A stretch of DNA of 64,000 bases from JADLHS01 sp964561105 (GTDB taxonomy: Bacteria; Verrucomicrobiota; Verrucomicrobiia; Limisphaerales; JADLHS01), in assembly GCA_964561105.1 (NCBI GenBank), contig CAZLOH010000006.1:62001-126000 (forward strand), in the 5' to 3' direction. A program made the translations under genes and the position numbers. Under the pieces are notes generated by a model. It searched no databases. It saw nothing but the letters and a program-made list of their open reading frames with translations, and was not told the origin of the DNA. Below, piece by piece: positions 9,136 to 18,649 of this stretch (position 1 is its first letter; each line of letters starts with the position of its first letter).

Positions 9136-9172
9136 GTGGCAGAAGTTTTCGCGCTGCGAAAACTCCTGCCAC
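9136..9172. repeat. Short hairpin with CGC-GCT-GCG apex
   Basis: The 17-nt arms gtggcagaagttttcgc and gcgaaaactcctgccac pair with one mismatch around a GCT loop. It lies between the LamG gene and the chitinase start. No poly-T tail is seen. It has the same apex design as the hairpins at 9240-9256 and 35209-35227. Confidence 0.6.
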
Positions 9173-9239
9173 GTTCAAGTGCTTTGTATTCCTGCTCGTC
9201 CGTCTGCCTCGCCTAGCAACCCGCTCTTCGCGGGTGCAA

Positions 9240-9256
9240 TTCTCGCAGCGCGAGAA
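9240..9256. repeat. Short hairpin with CGC-AGC-GCG apex
   Basis: ttctcgc-agc-gcgagaa is a perfect 7-bp stem with a 3-nt loop. A second hairpin, ccgc-tcttc-gcgg, lies just before it. Both sit downstream of the LamG gene stop (9294, minus strand). Confidence 0.5.
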
Positions 9257-9293
9257 CATCCACCTCGAACAAGTCGCCGTTCGCGAGCGACGA

Positions 9294-11552
9294 TTACGGC
9301 ATTGTTTGAACGCGATAGTATGTTTGCGTTCCACCCGTCGGAACAAGGTAGGGTGACGTTGCGCCGATGACATTGGCGTAGGGCCCGGTGGCGCTGGTCG
9401 AAGACTGAAGCGTTCCGACGGGCCAGGTGATATACAGATTTCCATTCGACTGTGAGATGCTCAACTCGGTGGAAGCCAGGTAATGAAGCCGAGCCTGGGC
9501 GACGGTCAGGGCCTTGTTGTACACCGCGACCTCGTCAATCGAGCCGTCGAACGGCAGGAACTGCAGATCGTTGCGTTGGCCGAGGATCAGCGCGGCGCCC
9601 GTGGCGGGGTCGCCGTTGGAGCCGTTCGGCGCGAAGCTCGAGTTCCGGTCCACGGAGGTTCGCTCCACACCGTTGACGATGAGTCGCAGCGTGGTCAGAT
9701 CGTCGGAAATGACCAAGTGATACCAACTGTTGAGGACGAGCGGCAGATCGAACAGATCGCTGGTGAAGCCGCTCGGGCCCGTCCCGCCGTTGTAAGTGGC
9801 CAATGTCCAGGCGCTGGCCGCGTGCTGGTAGATGTTCCAGCCATAGATGTGACCGGGAACCACATTCATCGCAGCGAAGGGCGTGGCGAAATCGCCTGGC
9901 TGCACCGCGGGCCGGACCCACGCCTCGAAGGACCAGGGGCCGGTGACGGGGTTGAGTTCGAGCGCGTAGGGAATGGAGACAACCCCACCACCCTGGATCC
10001 GAACGGCGGCGTTGGTATCAACCGGAATGCCGTTCGTGCTCGAAACCGCACCGCCCCCGGGAGTGTAACTGCCATCGAAACTGCCCACGGCATCCACGGC
10101 GGTGGCGCTGCCGTCGGCTTCGTCCAGCCGCCAATATGCAACGGGATCGTCCGCCGCAATGATCTTCGCATAACCGATCAGTGGCACTGTGACTGGCCGG
10201 GCTTGAACAATGAGTTCCGCATCCGCCGTGTTGGTCGAGGTGAAGGGACCGGTGACTTGCGCGTGATACAGGGCCGCGTCGCCGGATTGAACATTGTTCA
10301 GCCAGAGCGTGTCGTTGGCCTGACCGACCAGCGCGGTTGAGCCTTTGAACCATTGATACGTGATGGGTAGCGCGCCGCTGGCGACTACCCGGAAGGCCGC
10401 TTTGCTACCCACGTTGCGTGTGATCGGTCCGTAGGGATTCGTGATGTTGAGATCGGTCAGCACGGTCAGGGTAACAGTATCAGTGTTGGTCGAACTGATG
10501 CTGTTGGTGATGTTCAGGTAAAAGCTTGCGTTGTTGTCGGCCGGGAACTGGGCGAGGAACGAATAGCTGTTGTTGGTCGCGCCGGAGATCGGCGCTGCGC
10601 CACGATACCACTGATAGTGCAAGGGTGGCGTGCCTCCCGCCACCGCGCTGAAGGTGGCGGTGGTGCCGTGGTAAACAGATTGTGACACGGGCTGTTGCAC
10701 GACCGTGGGCGGCGTGGGCAGTTCCCGAAAGGAATTGGTGCCGAGTTGATAGTGGGCCAGCACGTCCGCGGCGCTGAGCGCGTTGGTGTAAAAGGCGACC
10801 TCGTCCAGGTTGCCGGTGAAGGGGCCAAAGCCGACGTTGTCGCCCGCGCCGATTTGTCCATCGTGACTCGGATTGGCGTAATACCCGGTAATGCCACCGG
10901 CGCTCGCCTCGGCGACACCGTTGACATAAAAATATCCGGCCGCACCGTCGAACGTGAAAACGAGATGATACCATTTGAGCAGTTCAATCTTGGTGGTGGA
11001 GGAGAAGAAACCGACGGTTTTCAGGTTGAACGTCCATCGGTTAAGCCCGGTCACGTTGGGTTCCTGATAAATATTCCACCCGCTCGCGTTGTTGAACGGC
11101 GGGGGATCGGAGTAAGTTCCGAACATCGCCAGTGGCACCGTGTAGCCGTTGGGATCCGTGCTCTGGACGGTCGGCTGCACCCAGCACTCGACCGAGAACG
11201 CGGCGCCGTGCTGTCCGTCCGGCATGAGCGGATTGAGTTCCGGATGATACGGGATGCTGATGAAGCCTTCCGGGTTGCTGGATTGAAATTGGACCGAGTT
11301 GGTTGCGATTCCAGGATCGCCCAACTGCGGGAACGCACCGCTGGTGACATACGTCGCATCGAAATGGTTGGGCGACGAATCGTAGGCCGTCGTGTCGGCC
11401 ACCTCCTCCAGCCGATAGTAGGCGGCGGGGTTATTCGACAGAATCAATTCGGGATAACCAGCCCGGACTGCAGTGACTCCCGAGAGCATCACTGCCGTGG
11501 TGATGGAAAGCCACAGCAACGAATGTGCGGTGGCGGTTCTTTTTGGTTTCAT
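9294..11552 (-). CDS. Secreted LamG-Ig-Ig-LamG protein
   Basis: A 752-aa protein from ATG 11552, chosen because it gives a clean signal peptide (SLLWLSITTAVMLSGVTAVRA). Domain order: a LamG/concanavalin-like domain (AAYYRLEE ... WYHLVFTFDGAAGYFYVNGV ... GNLDEVAFYTNALS), two Ig-like domains (PPLHYQWYRG and LPITYQWFKG, each with the QW core), a second LamG domain (VAYWRLDEADGS ... WYHLVISDD ... GSIDEVAVYNKAL), and a short C-terminal beta-domain ending YYRVQTMP. Such proteins are abundant in Verrucomicrobia and are thought to bind glycans or other surface ligands. No enzyme motif is visible. It is transcribed in the same direction as the chitinase, but a 252-bp gap with hairpins argues for separate units. 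Confidence 0.85.
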   Translation of the reverse strand: MKPKRTATAHSLLWLSITTAVMLSGVTAVRAGYPELILSNNPAAYYRLEEVADTTAYDSSPNHFDATYVTSGAFPQLGDPGIATNSVQFQSSNPEGFISIPYHPELNPLMPDGQHGAAFSVECWVQPTVQSTDPNGYTVPLAMFGTYSDPPPFNNASGWNIYQEPNVTGLNRWTFNLKTVGFFSSTTKIELLKWYHLVFTFDGAAGYFYVNGVAEASAGGITGYYANPSHDGQIGAGDNVGFGPFTGNLDEVAFYTNALSAADVLAHYQLGTNSFRELPTPPTVVQQPVSQSVYHGTTATFSAVAGGTPPLHYQWYRGAAPISGATNNSYSFLAQFPADNNASFYLNITNSISSTNTDTVTLTVLTDLNITNPYGPITRNVGSKAAFRVVASGALPITYQWFKGSTALVGQANDTLWLNNVQSGDAALYHAQVTGPFTSTNTADAELIVQARPVTVPLIGYAKIIAADDPVAYWRLDEADGSATAVDAVGSFDGSYTPGGGAVSSTNGIPVDTNAAVRIQGGGVVSIPYALELNPVTGPWSFEAWVRPAVQPGDFATPFAAMNVVPGHIYGWNIYQHAASAWTLATYNGGTGPSGFTSDLFDLPLVLNSWYHLVISDDLTTLRLIVNGVERTSVDRNSSFAPNGSNGDPATGAALILGQRNDLQFLPFDGSIDEVAVYNKALTVAQARLHYLASTELSISQSNGNLYITWPVGTLQSSTSATGPYANVIGATSPYLVPTGGTQTYYRVQTMP

Positions 11553-11827
11553 AGCAATGGTGTTGAGGATTAATGAACTTTCCCCACCGGTACGGGCAAC
11601 AGGCTTCCGTGTCGTTGGGCTGCACGACGGTTTTACCACCTTGGTTGATTATTGCAACCGGCAATTTGTCACGCCGCCGCCCGACCGGCGAATGGCAGTT
11701 GCGTGAGTAGGTTTCGCGCTTTCTGAATCTTCACCACCCATAATTCCGGCCGGAAAAGTGTTCTGCCGCGCCTCGATGAGGCACGAGGCATGGCTTAACT
11801 GATGGCAGTTCTTGGAAGGACTCGTGG
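11553..11827. other. Intergenic stretch, small palindromes only
   Basis: Contains ttccggccggaa near 11752 and the small hairpin gcctc-gat-gaggc near 11771. No ORF with a convincing start and no clear terminator were found. Confidence 0.35.
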
Positions 11828-12925
11828 TCAGCGGGTGATTTTTGTTTTCGGAGGAATGACGAACCCGGCCACCATGTTCAGCAGGAACAATCCCACCGCC
11901 ACTGCGTTGCCCGCCGCGCCCCACGTCCGGATCGCGGGGAGGCTGGCCAGATCACCCAACAGGCGCAGCACCAGCGAGGCGTGCAACACCACCAGCGGCA
12001 CGTAAGAGGTCCAACGGAATTGCACTGGCAATCCGAGCACCGCGGGAAAGATCACTGGCGCGTGGCCGAAGATCATCGAGAACACGAACCCGATGAAGAA
12101 CGAATGCAGCGTGGCATCGTAGAACAAGCCGGTGGTTTGCGGCCATTGGGCGATCACGAGCAACGCTGACAACGTGAGCCACCCGTGGCCGCTCAACAGG
12201 CAAATCGCCATGAACCGCGGCAGTCCCGGATGCCGGATGGTGCGCCACGCCAGATCGAAGCGCAGCAACCACGCGGCAATGGCCAGCAGCGCCGCGCCGG
12301 TCAGCACGCCGCCAGTGCGGGAAAAAAATCCACCAAGCACCAGCCCCGTTCCCAGCAAACCAAGCGCCGTCGCGAGCCAGGGTTTCGAGAGAGGAGATGG
12401 TTTTTGGAACCGGGTCAATTCGATGCGTTCGCCCACGATGGTCAGGAGCAGAAACGTCAGCCACCAGAGCACGACTTGAGGAATTTCCAAGCCCAGTTGC
12501 CAAAGCACATTGCCCGTGGTCCAGGCGACTGCGCCCAGCCCCATGACCGTGTTGGACAGGTTGGGTTGGATGAACAAAATACGCGCGCACACCACGATGA
12601 ACCACGCGCTGCCGGCGGTTAACATCCAGCGCGGCCACGACGCGAGCACGCCCGTCGCGATGGCCGCCGCGCCCACGCCGGTCAGCAGCGGCACGAGATA
12701 CGTCCAGAGCGCGCGCAAGCCCACGGCGCGTTCGAGGCTGATGACCGTGCCGAGGAAACCGCAGACCATCAACGGGCCGTGAAAACTGATCCAGTTCGCA
12801 TGACTTACCGGCAGCGGCAGGTTCAACGGCACCCGCAACAACCCGCCCCAGATGCCCGTGATGAGACAGCTCAGGCCCAGGAACAAGAGGACCAGCCGCC
12901 CGAGGCGTTGTTCCGTTTTCAACAT
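11828..12925 (-). CDS. NnrS-like polytopic membrane protein
   Basis: A 365-aa protein from ATG 12925; an upstream GTG at 12973 would add 16 residues. It consists almost entirely of about 12 hydrophobic segments. Conserved-looking His residues sit at helix ends: FHGPLMVCGFLGTVISLERA near the N-terminus and HSFFIGFVFSMIFGHAPVIF in the C-terminal third. That pattern resembles the NnrS family (heme/copper-containing membrane proteins linked to nitric oxide response) and related truncated oxidase-like proteins. No denitrification genes are nearby, so an NO-related role is inference from family only. It lies downstream of the stress operon on the same strand but 223 bp away. Confidence 0.6.
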   Translation of the reverse strand: MLKTEQRLGRLVLLFLGLSCLITGIWGGLLRVPLNLPLPVSHANWISFHGPLMVCGFLGTVISLERAVGLRALWTYLVPLLTGVGAAAIATGVLASWPRWMLTAGSAWFIVVCARILFIQPNLSNTVMGLGAVAWTTGNVLWQLGLEIPQVVLWWLTFLLLTIVGERIELTRFQKPSPLSKPWLATALGLLGTGLVLGGFFSRTGGVLTGAALLAIAAWLLRFDLAWRTIRHPGLPRFMAICLLSGHGWLTLSALLVIAQWPQTTGLFYDATLHSFFIGFVFSMIFGHAPVIFPAVLGLPVQFRWTSYVPLVVLHASLVLRLLGDLASLPAIRTWGAAGNAVAVGLFLLNMVAGFVIPPKTKITR

Positions 12926-13148
12926 TGGCGGCGGAGACTTTGGGTTGGCCACGCATGCGGTTATCACATCCACGCCGCGATGACAACGCTGTGTTCCCTG
13001 CCTGCAAGTGCGTGCAACGCCCCGATGCCAGGGCCGAAATTGAGGTGGTGAGTGGCGACGTCGAGCATCGGGGCATCCGCCTCGTTACCTCGGCGGCTAC
13101 GATGGGAAGAGTTGTGAAATGGGCGAATGAACCTTCGGCTGACCGGGA

Positions 13149-14444
13149 TCAAAGCAATGGACTGAGACATTTGGCGAACGCATCACCCAGCCGGTGGAAC
13201 AGCGGTCGGCGTCGCCAGTGATCGGCGCGAATCTCAATGGACTTGCTCAGGTCCGTTTCAAATGCACGGGCCATGGTTTGAGTGGTTGCTTCATCGAAGA
13301 TCAGGACGTTGCACTCCGCGTTGAAGTGAAAGGAACGGAAATCGAGATTGGATGATCCCACCACGGTTGCGTAGTCGTCCGCCACCACGGTCTTGGCGTG
13401 CAGGATGGCGGGTTGATATTCAAAGATGCGCACACCGCTGGCGAGCAGACCGGCAAAAAAACCATGCCCGGCATGCCGCACAATCGGCACATCACTGATG
13501 CCGGGCAGCAACAAGCGCACGTCCACACCCCGCCGGGCGGCACGCCCCAGGACCTCAATGGCATTGCGCCGGGGCGCAAAATAGGAGTTGGTGACCCAAA
13601 GCCGTTCGCGCGCGGCGCCCACCAGCACCGCCAATACGGAGGCGGTTTCGGCAAAGCCCCGGCCCGGCCGTGAATCCAACACCAGGGTTTTAACGCCGGA
13701 TTCGTCGGTTGCTTCCGACGGTGTGATCGGGAAAGGCTCCCCCTCGGCGCGCCGCCAGCCTTCCTTGAAGACCAGGGCCAGCTCCCAGGCGGTTGGCCCT
13801 TCGATCCGGGCATGCGTGTCCCGCCAGAGTCCGGCTTTGGCGTGACGCGAGGAGCCGTATTCGTTGCCCACATTCATTCCACCCGTAAAGGCCACCCGCT
13901 GGTCCACCACGATGATCTTGCGGTGATCGCGGATGAAATGGTCCCACAACTTGGCCCAGAACGGATGAAACAGCCGCGCCTCGATGCCATGATTCTGCAT
14001 TCGCTGCCAGAACGCCCGGCTAGTCGTCCACGACCCAAACGCGTCCGCCAACACCCGCACCTTCACTCCGCGGGCGACGGCTCGTTCCAATCGCTCGACC
14101 AGTTTGGTCCCCGTATCGTCGTCCCGAAGAATGTAGGTCTCCAACAGAATCTCGCGGGTCGCGCGGTCAATCTCGTCCAGCACGGCGGCAAAGGTTTTCT
14201 CGCCGTTGAAAAAGACCTTGACCTGGTTGCCGTGATGGATCGGCCCGGCATCAATCCGGTGGACCAGTTGCTGGAAGGCCGCATCGCGCACGCCGTCAGC
14301 AAACCGTTCCGCCAAGCGGCCCACGTTCTCCGCCCGCAACTCGGGCGGCAGCCGACGGCCCGGCAATGGGCGCAAACGGGGCTTTCGCTTTTGACGCCGC
14401 GACGGGCGAACGATTCGCTCCGGCAATGATTCTCTTGCCTTCAT
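13149..14444 (-). CDS. Phospholipase D/cardiolipin synthase-like protein
   Basis: A 431-aa protein from ATG 14444. Two HKD motifs are intact: HRKIIVVD (H174-K176-D181), followed by FTGGMNVGNEY, and HAKTVVAD (H349-K351-D356), followed by GSSNLDFRS. Two HKD motifs form one phosphodiester-transferring active site, as in bacterial cardiolipin synthases (phosphatidylglycerol to cardiolipin) and PLDs. It lacks the two N-terminal transmembrane helices of ClsA and begins with a basic, Arg/Lys/Pro-rich segment, so it is ClsB-like and probably peripheral on the membrane. It is the last gene of the USP operon, 31 bp after the tandem USP gene, suggesting that lipid remodelling belongs to the stress response. 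Confidence 0.88.
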   Translation of the reverse strand: MKARESLPERIVRPSRRQKRKPRLRPLPGRRLPPELRAENVGRLAERFADGVRDAAFQQLVHRIDAGPIHHGNQVKVFFNGEKTFAAVLDEIDRATREILLETYILRDDDTGTKLVERLERAVARGVKVRVLADAFGSWTTSRAFWQRMQNHGIEARLFHPFWAKLWDHFIRDHRKIIVVDQRVAFTGGMNVGNEYGSSRHAKAGLWRDTHARIEGPTAWELALVFKEGWRRAEGEPFPITPSEATDESGVKTLVLDSRPGRGFAETASVLAVLVGAARERLWVTNSYFAPRRNAIEVLGRAARRGVDVRLLLPGISDVPIVRHAGHGFFAGLLASGVRIFEYQPAILHAKTVVADDYATVVGSSNLDFRSFHFNAECNVLIFDEATTQTMARAFETDLSKSIEIRADHWRRRPLFHRLGDAFAKCLSPLL

Positions 14445-14475
14445 CTTTTCTGGCGCGGCTGGCGCCCGAGACGCG

Positions 14476-15513
14476 CTAATTGCGAGTCTTGCCGGCGCGC
14501 GCCGGCCCCCGCACCACCAGCACCGGACAATCCGCATGACGCACCACGCGCTCCGCCGTGCTGCCCAAGAGCACGTGCTTCAGCCCGGTGTAGCCATGCG
14601 TGGTCAGGGTGATTAGATCCGCCCCCAGGCTCCGGGCGGCCCTGGTTATTTCCTGAAAGGGCACGCCGGTTCGCACGAGGACGCGAACGGGAATAGTTTC
14701 GTCGAACATTTCCTGACCCAGCAAGGTCAATTGTTCCCGCGCCGCCGGCTCCGGGCTTTCCACCACTCCTTGAATTCCGACGGGCACGGAGCGCAGCTCC
14801 GCCGGGATGACCACCGGTTCGGTCACGTGCAGCAGGGTGATTTCCGCCCCGAAACGTTCGGCCAGCGCGGCCGCGTAGGGCAGCGCCTGGGCCGACGTTG
14901 GCGAGAAATCAATCGGGACGATGATCTTCCGCAAACGAACGGCGGAAGCTGCCTGATCCGGTTCTGCGGCTGGGGACGGAACGGTGAGGACCGGGCACGA
15001 CGCATGGCGCACGACGCGTTCCGCTGTGCTGCCAAGGAGAACGCGCTTCAGCCCGATGTGACCGCGCGTGGCGATGACAATCAAGTCCATGCGGCGCTCC
15101 CGGGCCAGCGTGGTGATTTCATGGAACGGTTTTCCCTCGCGCACGAAGGTCGTCGCTGGGCGGCCGGACTGCGATTCCTGTTCCGCGATCTGTTCGAGTT
15201 GTTTTTCCGCCTCAGCCACCACGGCGGCATCGTCGCGCAGCAGCACGGCCTCGCTGTTTCCGCCGTAGTACACCGGCGGTTCGACGACGTGAACCAGCGC
15301 AAGGGTGGCGGCCAGTTTGTCGGCGAGGACCTGGGCGTAACGCACACCGGCCTGGGAAATCGCGGAAAAATCAGTTGGTGCCAGGATTTTTTTCAACCGG
15401 ACCGCCGGTAATTTCCGCGCGGCCCGGAACAAGGCGGCCGCGATGTGCGGCTGAGTCCGGGGGTTCACTTCGAGAATGACTTGCTTCAGTTTTTTCTCTG
15501 GTTTGATTTTCAT
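14476..15513 (-). CDS. Tandem-domain universal stress protein (2 USP domains)
   Basis: 345 aa. After a basic leader of about 40 residues, two USP (UspA-fold) domains follow. Each opens with a strand motif (KKILAPTDFSAIS; RKIIVPIDFSPTS) and closes with the ATP-binding loop G-x2-G-x9-G-S/T (GHIGLKRVLLGST and GYTGLKHVLLGST), then AERVVRH..CPVL. The complete loops suggest both halves are nucleotide-binding. USPs are cytosolic and act in survival during starvation, hypoxia or other arrest. The gene sits 27 bp after the HAD-HerA gene and 31 bp before the PLD gene, so they are probably co-transcribed. Confidence 0.9.
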   Translation of the reverse strand: MKIKPEKKLKQVILEVNPRTQPHIAAALFRAARKLPAVRLKKILAPTDFSAISQAGVRYAQVLADKLAATLALVHVVEPPVYYGGNSEAVLLRDDAAVVAEAEKQLEQIAEQESQSGRPATTFVREGKPFHEITTLARERRMDLIVIATRGHIGLKRVLLGSTAERVVRHASCPVLTVPSPAAEPDQAASAVRLRKIIVPIDFSPTSAQALPYAAALAERFGAEITLLHVTEPVVIPAELRSVPVGIQGVVESPEPAAREQLTLLGQEMFDETIPVRVLVRTGVPFQEITRAARSLGADLITLTTHGYTGLKHVLLGSTAERVVRHADCPVLVVRGPARAGKTRN

Positions 15514-15540
15514 AATGATGGTCTCCCGAGTTGTGGTTGT

Positions 15541-17316
15541 TTACGAAGATTGGGTTGCCGGCTCGTTCTGGACTTGGGCGGGAAGTGACACTCCGGTCAG
15601 CTCATACCGTTCCCGGATGGGGGCAATGAGCGCGTCGGTTAGCCGGGTGAGTTCCCCACGCCGATACCGCCGCTCGACTTTGCGAAGTTCGGCCGCCAGT
15701 GGTTGATCGCCGAAAACATCCAGGAGCCAGCGGGAAAAGTCGCCGCGCCGCGCGTGCCCATCCAGGGAAGCCGTCGGTACCCGTCCCAGGAGCGTGACGA
15801 ACTCCTTGAGCGAACGTGCGGTGTTGCCGAACGGCCGGTCATGGCAGGTGAAGACAAACGCGTGTTCCTCGCGCATCGGCACCTCCAGATACTTGGTCCG
15901 GTGGCGGACATGTGGCGTCAGCCGCCGTGCAACGTTAAACGGCTGGGGCCGGTGTCCGTTTGCCTCCACGGTGGGCAGAAAGACGGCCTCATTGAGCTGC
16001 AATCCGGCCAGCAACGATTTCCACTGGGACTCCGCCCCCGGCCGGCCATAAAGTTTGCTCAGTGCCTGGGCTTCATGGGGATTGGTGATTTGCGTCACGA
16101 TGATGGACTCGACCTCGCGCAGCAGATCAGGATGGAGATTCGACACCTGGTGGGTTACCAGCATGTAGCCCGCAAGTTCGATGTCCACCCGCTGACGGAA
16201 ATCCGGTTTGTGCAAAAAATAATGCGCCTCATCCACCACGATCCAGTGCGGTTGCCCGGTGTTCCGGCGCAGTCCGGCCACCATCGGCAACAAGATGTCG
16301 AGGTACGCCACTTTCTCCGAATGCGTCTCCCGGGAGAGATCAATCACCACCGAAACGTCAGGGTAACGCAAAGCCCGGGCGACATCGGTTAAGCGCGGTG
16401 GCGGTTCGTCGCCGCCGAACACAACCACACCGGGCAACGCCTCCAGCGAAGCATAGTCGCCTTCCGGATCAATGACGCACAGGCAATAGCCCCGCAGGAT
16501 GAGCTGCTCACAAATCAGACCTGCGACCCAGGACTTGCCGGAGCGCGGATCGCCGGCGACCAACTGGATGCGCCCGTAAACTGCCATCTCCAAGGGTTGC
16601 CCCTCGCGGGTTCGCCCCAACAATACGCGCTGCCGGTCGGTGCGGCGGGGAGGCAGCCGGAGATGTTCCAGCGTGCCGCGAATGTACGTCGCCACTGCCT
16701 CCGGACCGGTGCCGGATAACACCTCGTCTGCGATGGCGCGCAGCGATTGGCTGCCCCAGCCGGCCGCAATGCCAACTTCGGATGCTCCCAGCAATTCATA
16801 ATCATTTTCCCCGTCCCCAATGGCGATGCAGTTATGCACTGACAAGCGGAGTGCCTCGAGCGCGGCGCGCAAGCCCGTGGCTTTGCTGATTCCTTGTGGC
16901 AGCAACATCAGGCGGCCGCGATTGAACGCCAGCACCAGCGGAAGTTCCAGTTTCTGAACCGCTTTCAGAATCCGGCCCGCGGCGGACGCGTCCGCTTCGA
17001 CGACACACTCGCCAAACTTGAAATCCACTTTGAGCTGACAAAGTTCCTCCAATAACGCGGGGGGCGGCGGGCGGCCAAGCCGCTGGGTGCGTCGGTTCGG
17101 AAAGGCGAGCACGGCGCCGTTCTCCGCCACCACCGCATCAAACAAACTGAGGTCGCCGGCCACGGCCTGCAATTCGGAGAGAATGCGGCCGGTCACGAGC
17201 ACCAGAACGAGGCCTTCGGCTCGCGCTTCGCGCAGCGCGTCGAGTGCCGCCGGATGGGCCTTGCCCGCTTCGGCAATGGTGCCATCGTAATCAACCGCCA
17301 AAACACAGAATTTCAT
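15541..17316 (-). CDS. HAD-IIB phosphatase fused to a HerA/DUF87-like ATPase
   Basis: A 591-aa protein from ATG 17316, preceded by a purine-rich ribosome-binding stretch (ggaaaggg). The N-terminal 1-210 is a Cof/HAD-IIB hydrolase: DYDGT with D9/D11, VTGR for motif II, K145 near motif III, and GDGEND (167-172) for motif IV, all complete. Residues 245-520 are a RecA/HerA-like ATPase with Walker A GDPRSGKS (255-262), CVIDPEGDY after strand 2, Walker B WIVVDEAH (358-365) and a sensor-like MLVTHQVSN. The ATPase resembles the VirB4/HerA/DUF87 group that pumps or remodels DNA or other polymers. The fusion couples an apparently active small-molecule phosphatase to a motor domain. The substrate and partners are unknown. 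It sits between USP genes in a predicted sigma-54 stress operon. Confidence 0.85.
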   Translation of the reverse strand: MKFCVLAVDYDGTIAEAGKAHPAALDALREARAEGLVLVLVTGRILSELQAVAGDLSLFDAVVAENGAVLAFPNRRTQRLGRPPPPALLEELCQLKVDFKFGECVVEADASAAGRILKAVQKLELPLVLAFNRGRLMLLPQGISKATGLRAALEALRLSVHNCIAIGDGENDYELLGASEVGIAAGWGSQSLRAIADEVLSGTGPEAVATYIRGTLEHLRLPPRRTDRQRVLLGRTREGQPLEMAVYGRIQLVAGDPRSGKSWVAGLICEQLILRGYCLCVIDPEGDYASLEALPGVVVFGGDEPPPRLTDVARALRYPDVSVVIDLSRETHSEKVAYLDILLPMVAGLRRNTGQPHWIVVDEAHYFLHKPDFRQRVDIELAGYMLVTHQVSNLHPDLLREVESIIVTQITNPHEAQALSKLYGRPGAESQWKSLLAGLQLNEAVFLPTVEANGHRPQPFNVARRLTPHVRHRTKYLEVPMREEHAFVFTCHDRPFGNTARSLKEFVTLLGRVPTASLDGHARRGDFSRWLLDVFGDQPLAAELRKVERRYRRGELTRLTDALIAPIRERYELTGVSLPAQVQNEPATQSS

Positions 17317-17506
17317 CGCCAACTTTCCCTTTCCTTCAGCGCCTGGTTTGACAAACGGAAATCCGTTATCTGGCAACGACCGGACCGGCAGCGGACGCCA
17401 GCGAGTGAGCTGGACCGTGAATCGCCCAGCCGGCAGCGCGGGCAACCGCGGGCGGCGTATTAGCCCGGCCGTGGATTTAACCCTCGGTTGCTTCCCAGCC
17501 AGTTTG

Positions 17507-18055
17507 TCAGCGCACCACCAACACCGGACAACGCGCGTGGCGAACGACCTTTTCCGCCACACTACCGACGAAAAACCGGTGGGCGCCAGTGCGCCCCTCG
17601 CTGCCCATCACAATCAGATCGGCGTGCGCCTGGGCGGCCGCTTCGACGATGACCGAGTAGGCCACCCCCAACATCACCCGGTGAACCACGGGAACGCGCG
17701 GTTGCACGCTTCGTTCAGCCACTCGGGCCAATAATTGTTTTGCCTCTGCCAGCGCTTGAGCACGGAGCGGGCGCAGCCGGGGGGAGTCAAAGCGTCCACG
17801 GCCATAAATGGGATCCAACACGTGCAGCAAGACGATGGTGGCAGCGAAGCGCTGCGCCAACGACACCGCAAATTCCAGGGCTTGCAGCGAGCCCGGAGAA
17901 AAATCAACCGGCACGAAGATGGTGCTCAACCCCAACGCGTCGTCAAACGTCGCACCTGCCGGCTGCGCGGCAGGCTTGGTTTGGCGCCGGGCGATCCGCG
18001 ATTTATCCCGCGCGGAAGCGGCGGCACGCCGGGGCGGTTTGGTTTTTGATTTCAT
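17507..18055 (-). CDS. Universal stress protein, single domain
   Basis: A 182-aa protein starting at ATG 18055, where the ATG overlaps the TGA of the preceding USP gene (ATGA), implying translational coupling. A basic leader of about 45 residues precedes the USP fold: STIFVPVDFSPGSLQALEFA, IVLLHVLDPIYG and the C-terminal loop GSEGRTGAHRFFVGSVAEKVVRH. The ATP-loop pattern G-x2-G-x9-G-S is present. A 190-bp gap to the HAD-HerA gene downstream holds no ORF I can support; a second promoter there is possible but not recognised. Confidence 0.9.
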   Translation of the reverse strand: MKSKTKPPRRAAASARDKSRIARRQTKPAAQPAGATFDDALGLSTIFVPVDFSPGSLQALEFAVSLAQRFAATIVLLHVLDPIYGRGRFDSPRLRPLRAQALAEAKQLLARVAERSVQPRVPVVHRVMLGVAYSVIVEAAAQAHADLIVMGSEGRTGAHRFFVGSVAEKVVRHARCPVLVVR

Positions 18056-18627
18056 ATTGTTTGGGACAAACTTTGGTTGCGCGCGGGCAACGGTTTTCTC
18101 AGCGCCAATACGGGACAGGGAGACTGACAGATAACCCGGCCGGCGGTGCTCTCGGGGTGAGCCTGCCCGGTGGTTGCGACTCCGCGCGTGGGCATGACGA
18201 TCAACTCGGTGTTCAACTCCCGGGCCGCTTCGGCGATTTCTTCGCAAACCGCGCCGCTCCGCACTTCGGCGGTCCAGGTCCGGCGCGCCCCAAGCAGTTT
18301 GCGACCCAGCGTGCCTAGCCGCACATAGGCGTGTTTGACCGCCGGTTCATCCGTCCGTTGCCGGTTCACGGGCCCATAGCCGAAGTCGTGAACGTAGTGG
18401 ATCAATTCGACGACGTGGAGCAACACGATCTTGCTGCCGCGAACTCCGGCCAGTTGGGACGCGTACTTGATGGCGGTCGCCGACTGCGGTGAGAAATCCA
18501 CCGGCACCAGGATTTTTCGTGGATGCGCGGCGGGTAACGGAACACGGGTTCGCCGCCCCGCCCGGCAGCGCGGGTTCGCGCCCATTCGTTTTCGAAGGCT
18601 CGTTCGTTTTGTGATTCGGGTTTTCAT
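18052..18627 (-). CDS. Universal stress protein, single domain, divergent nucleotide loop
   Basis: 191 aa, starting 22 bp after the triple-USP gene. The fold is clear (RKILVPVDFSPQSATAIKYA; SKIVLLHVVELIHY; ELIVMPTRG). The C-terminal loop reads GVATTGQAHPESTAGRVICQSPCPVL, in which the usual G-x2-G-x9-G-S spacing is altered, so ATP binding is doubtful. This resembles the non-ATP-binding UspA-type members. The 4-bp overlap with the next USP gene suggests they are made together and may form heteromers (inference). Confidence 0.88.
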   Translation of the reverse strand: MKTRITKRTSLRKRMGANPRCRAGRRTRVPLPAAHPRKILVPVDFSPQSATAIKYASQLAGVRGSKIVLLHVVELIHYVHDFGYGPVNRQRTDEPAVKHAYVRLGTLGRKLLGARRTWTAEVRSGAVCEEIAEAARELNTELIVMPTRGVATTGQAHPESTAGRVICQSPCPVLALRKPLPARNQSLSQTI

Positions 18628-18649
18628 CGCGCTTGCCTGGGTTGAGGTT

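Noticed and set aside
9121..9290. CRISPR-like array of short repeats
   Set aside because: Only two unequal hairpins with different stems and no regular spacers.
17317..17506. Additional sigma-54 promoter before the HAD-ATPase gene
   Set aside because: A ttagcccggcc stretch looks similar to the -12 side but the GG of the -24 element is missing at the required distance.
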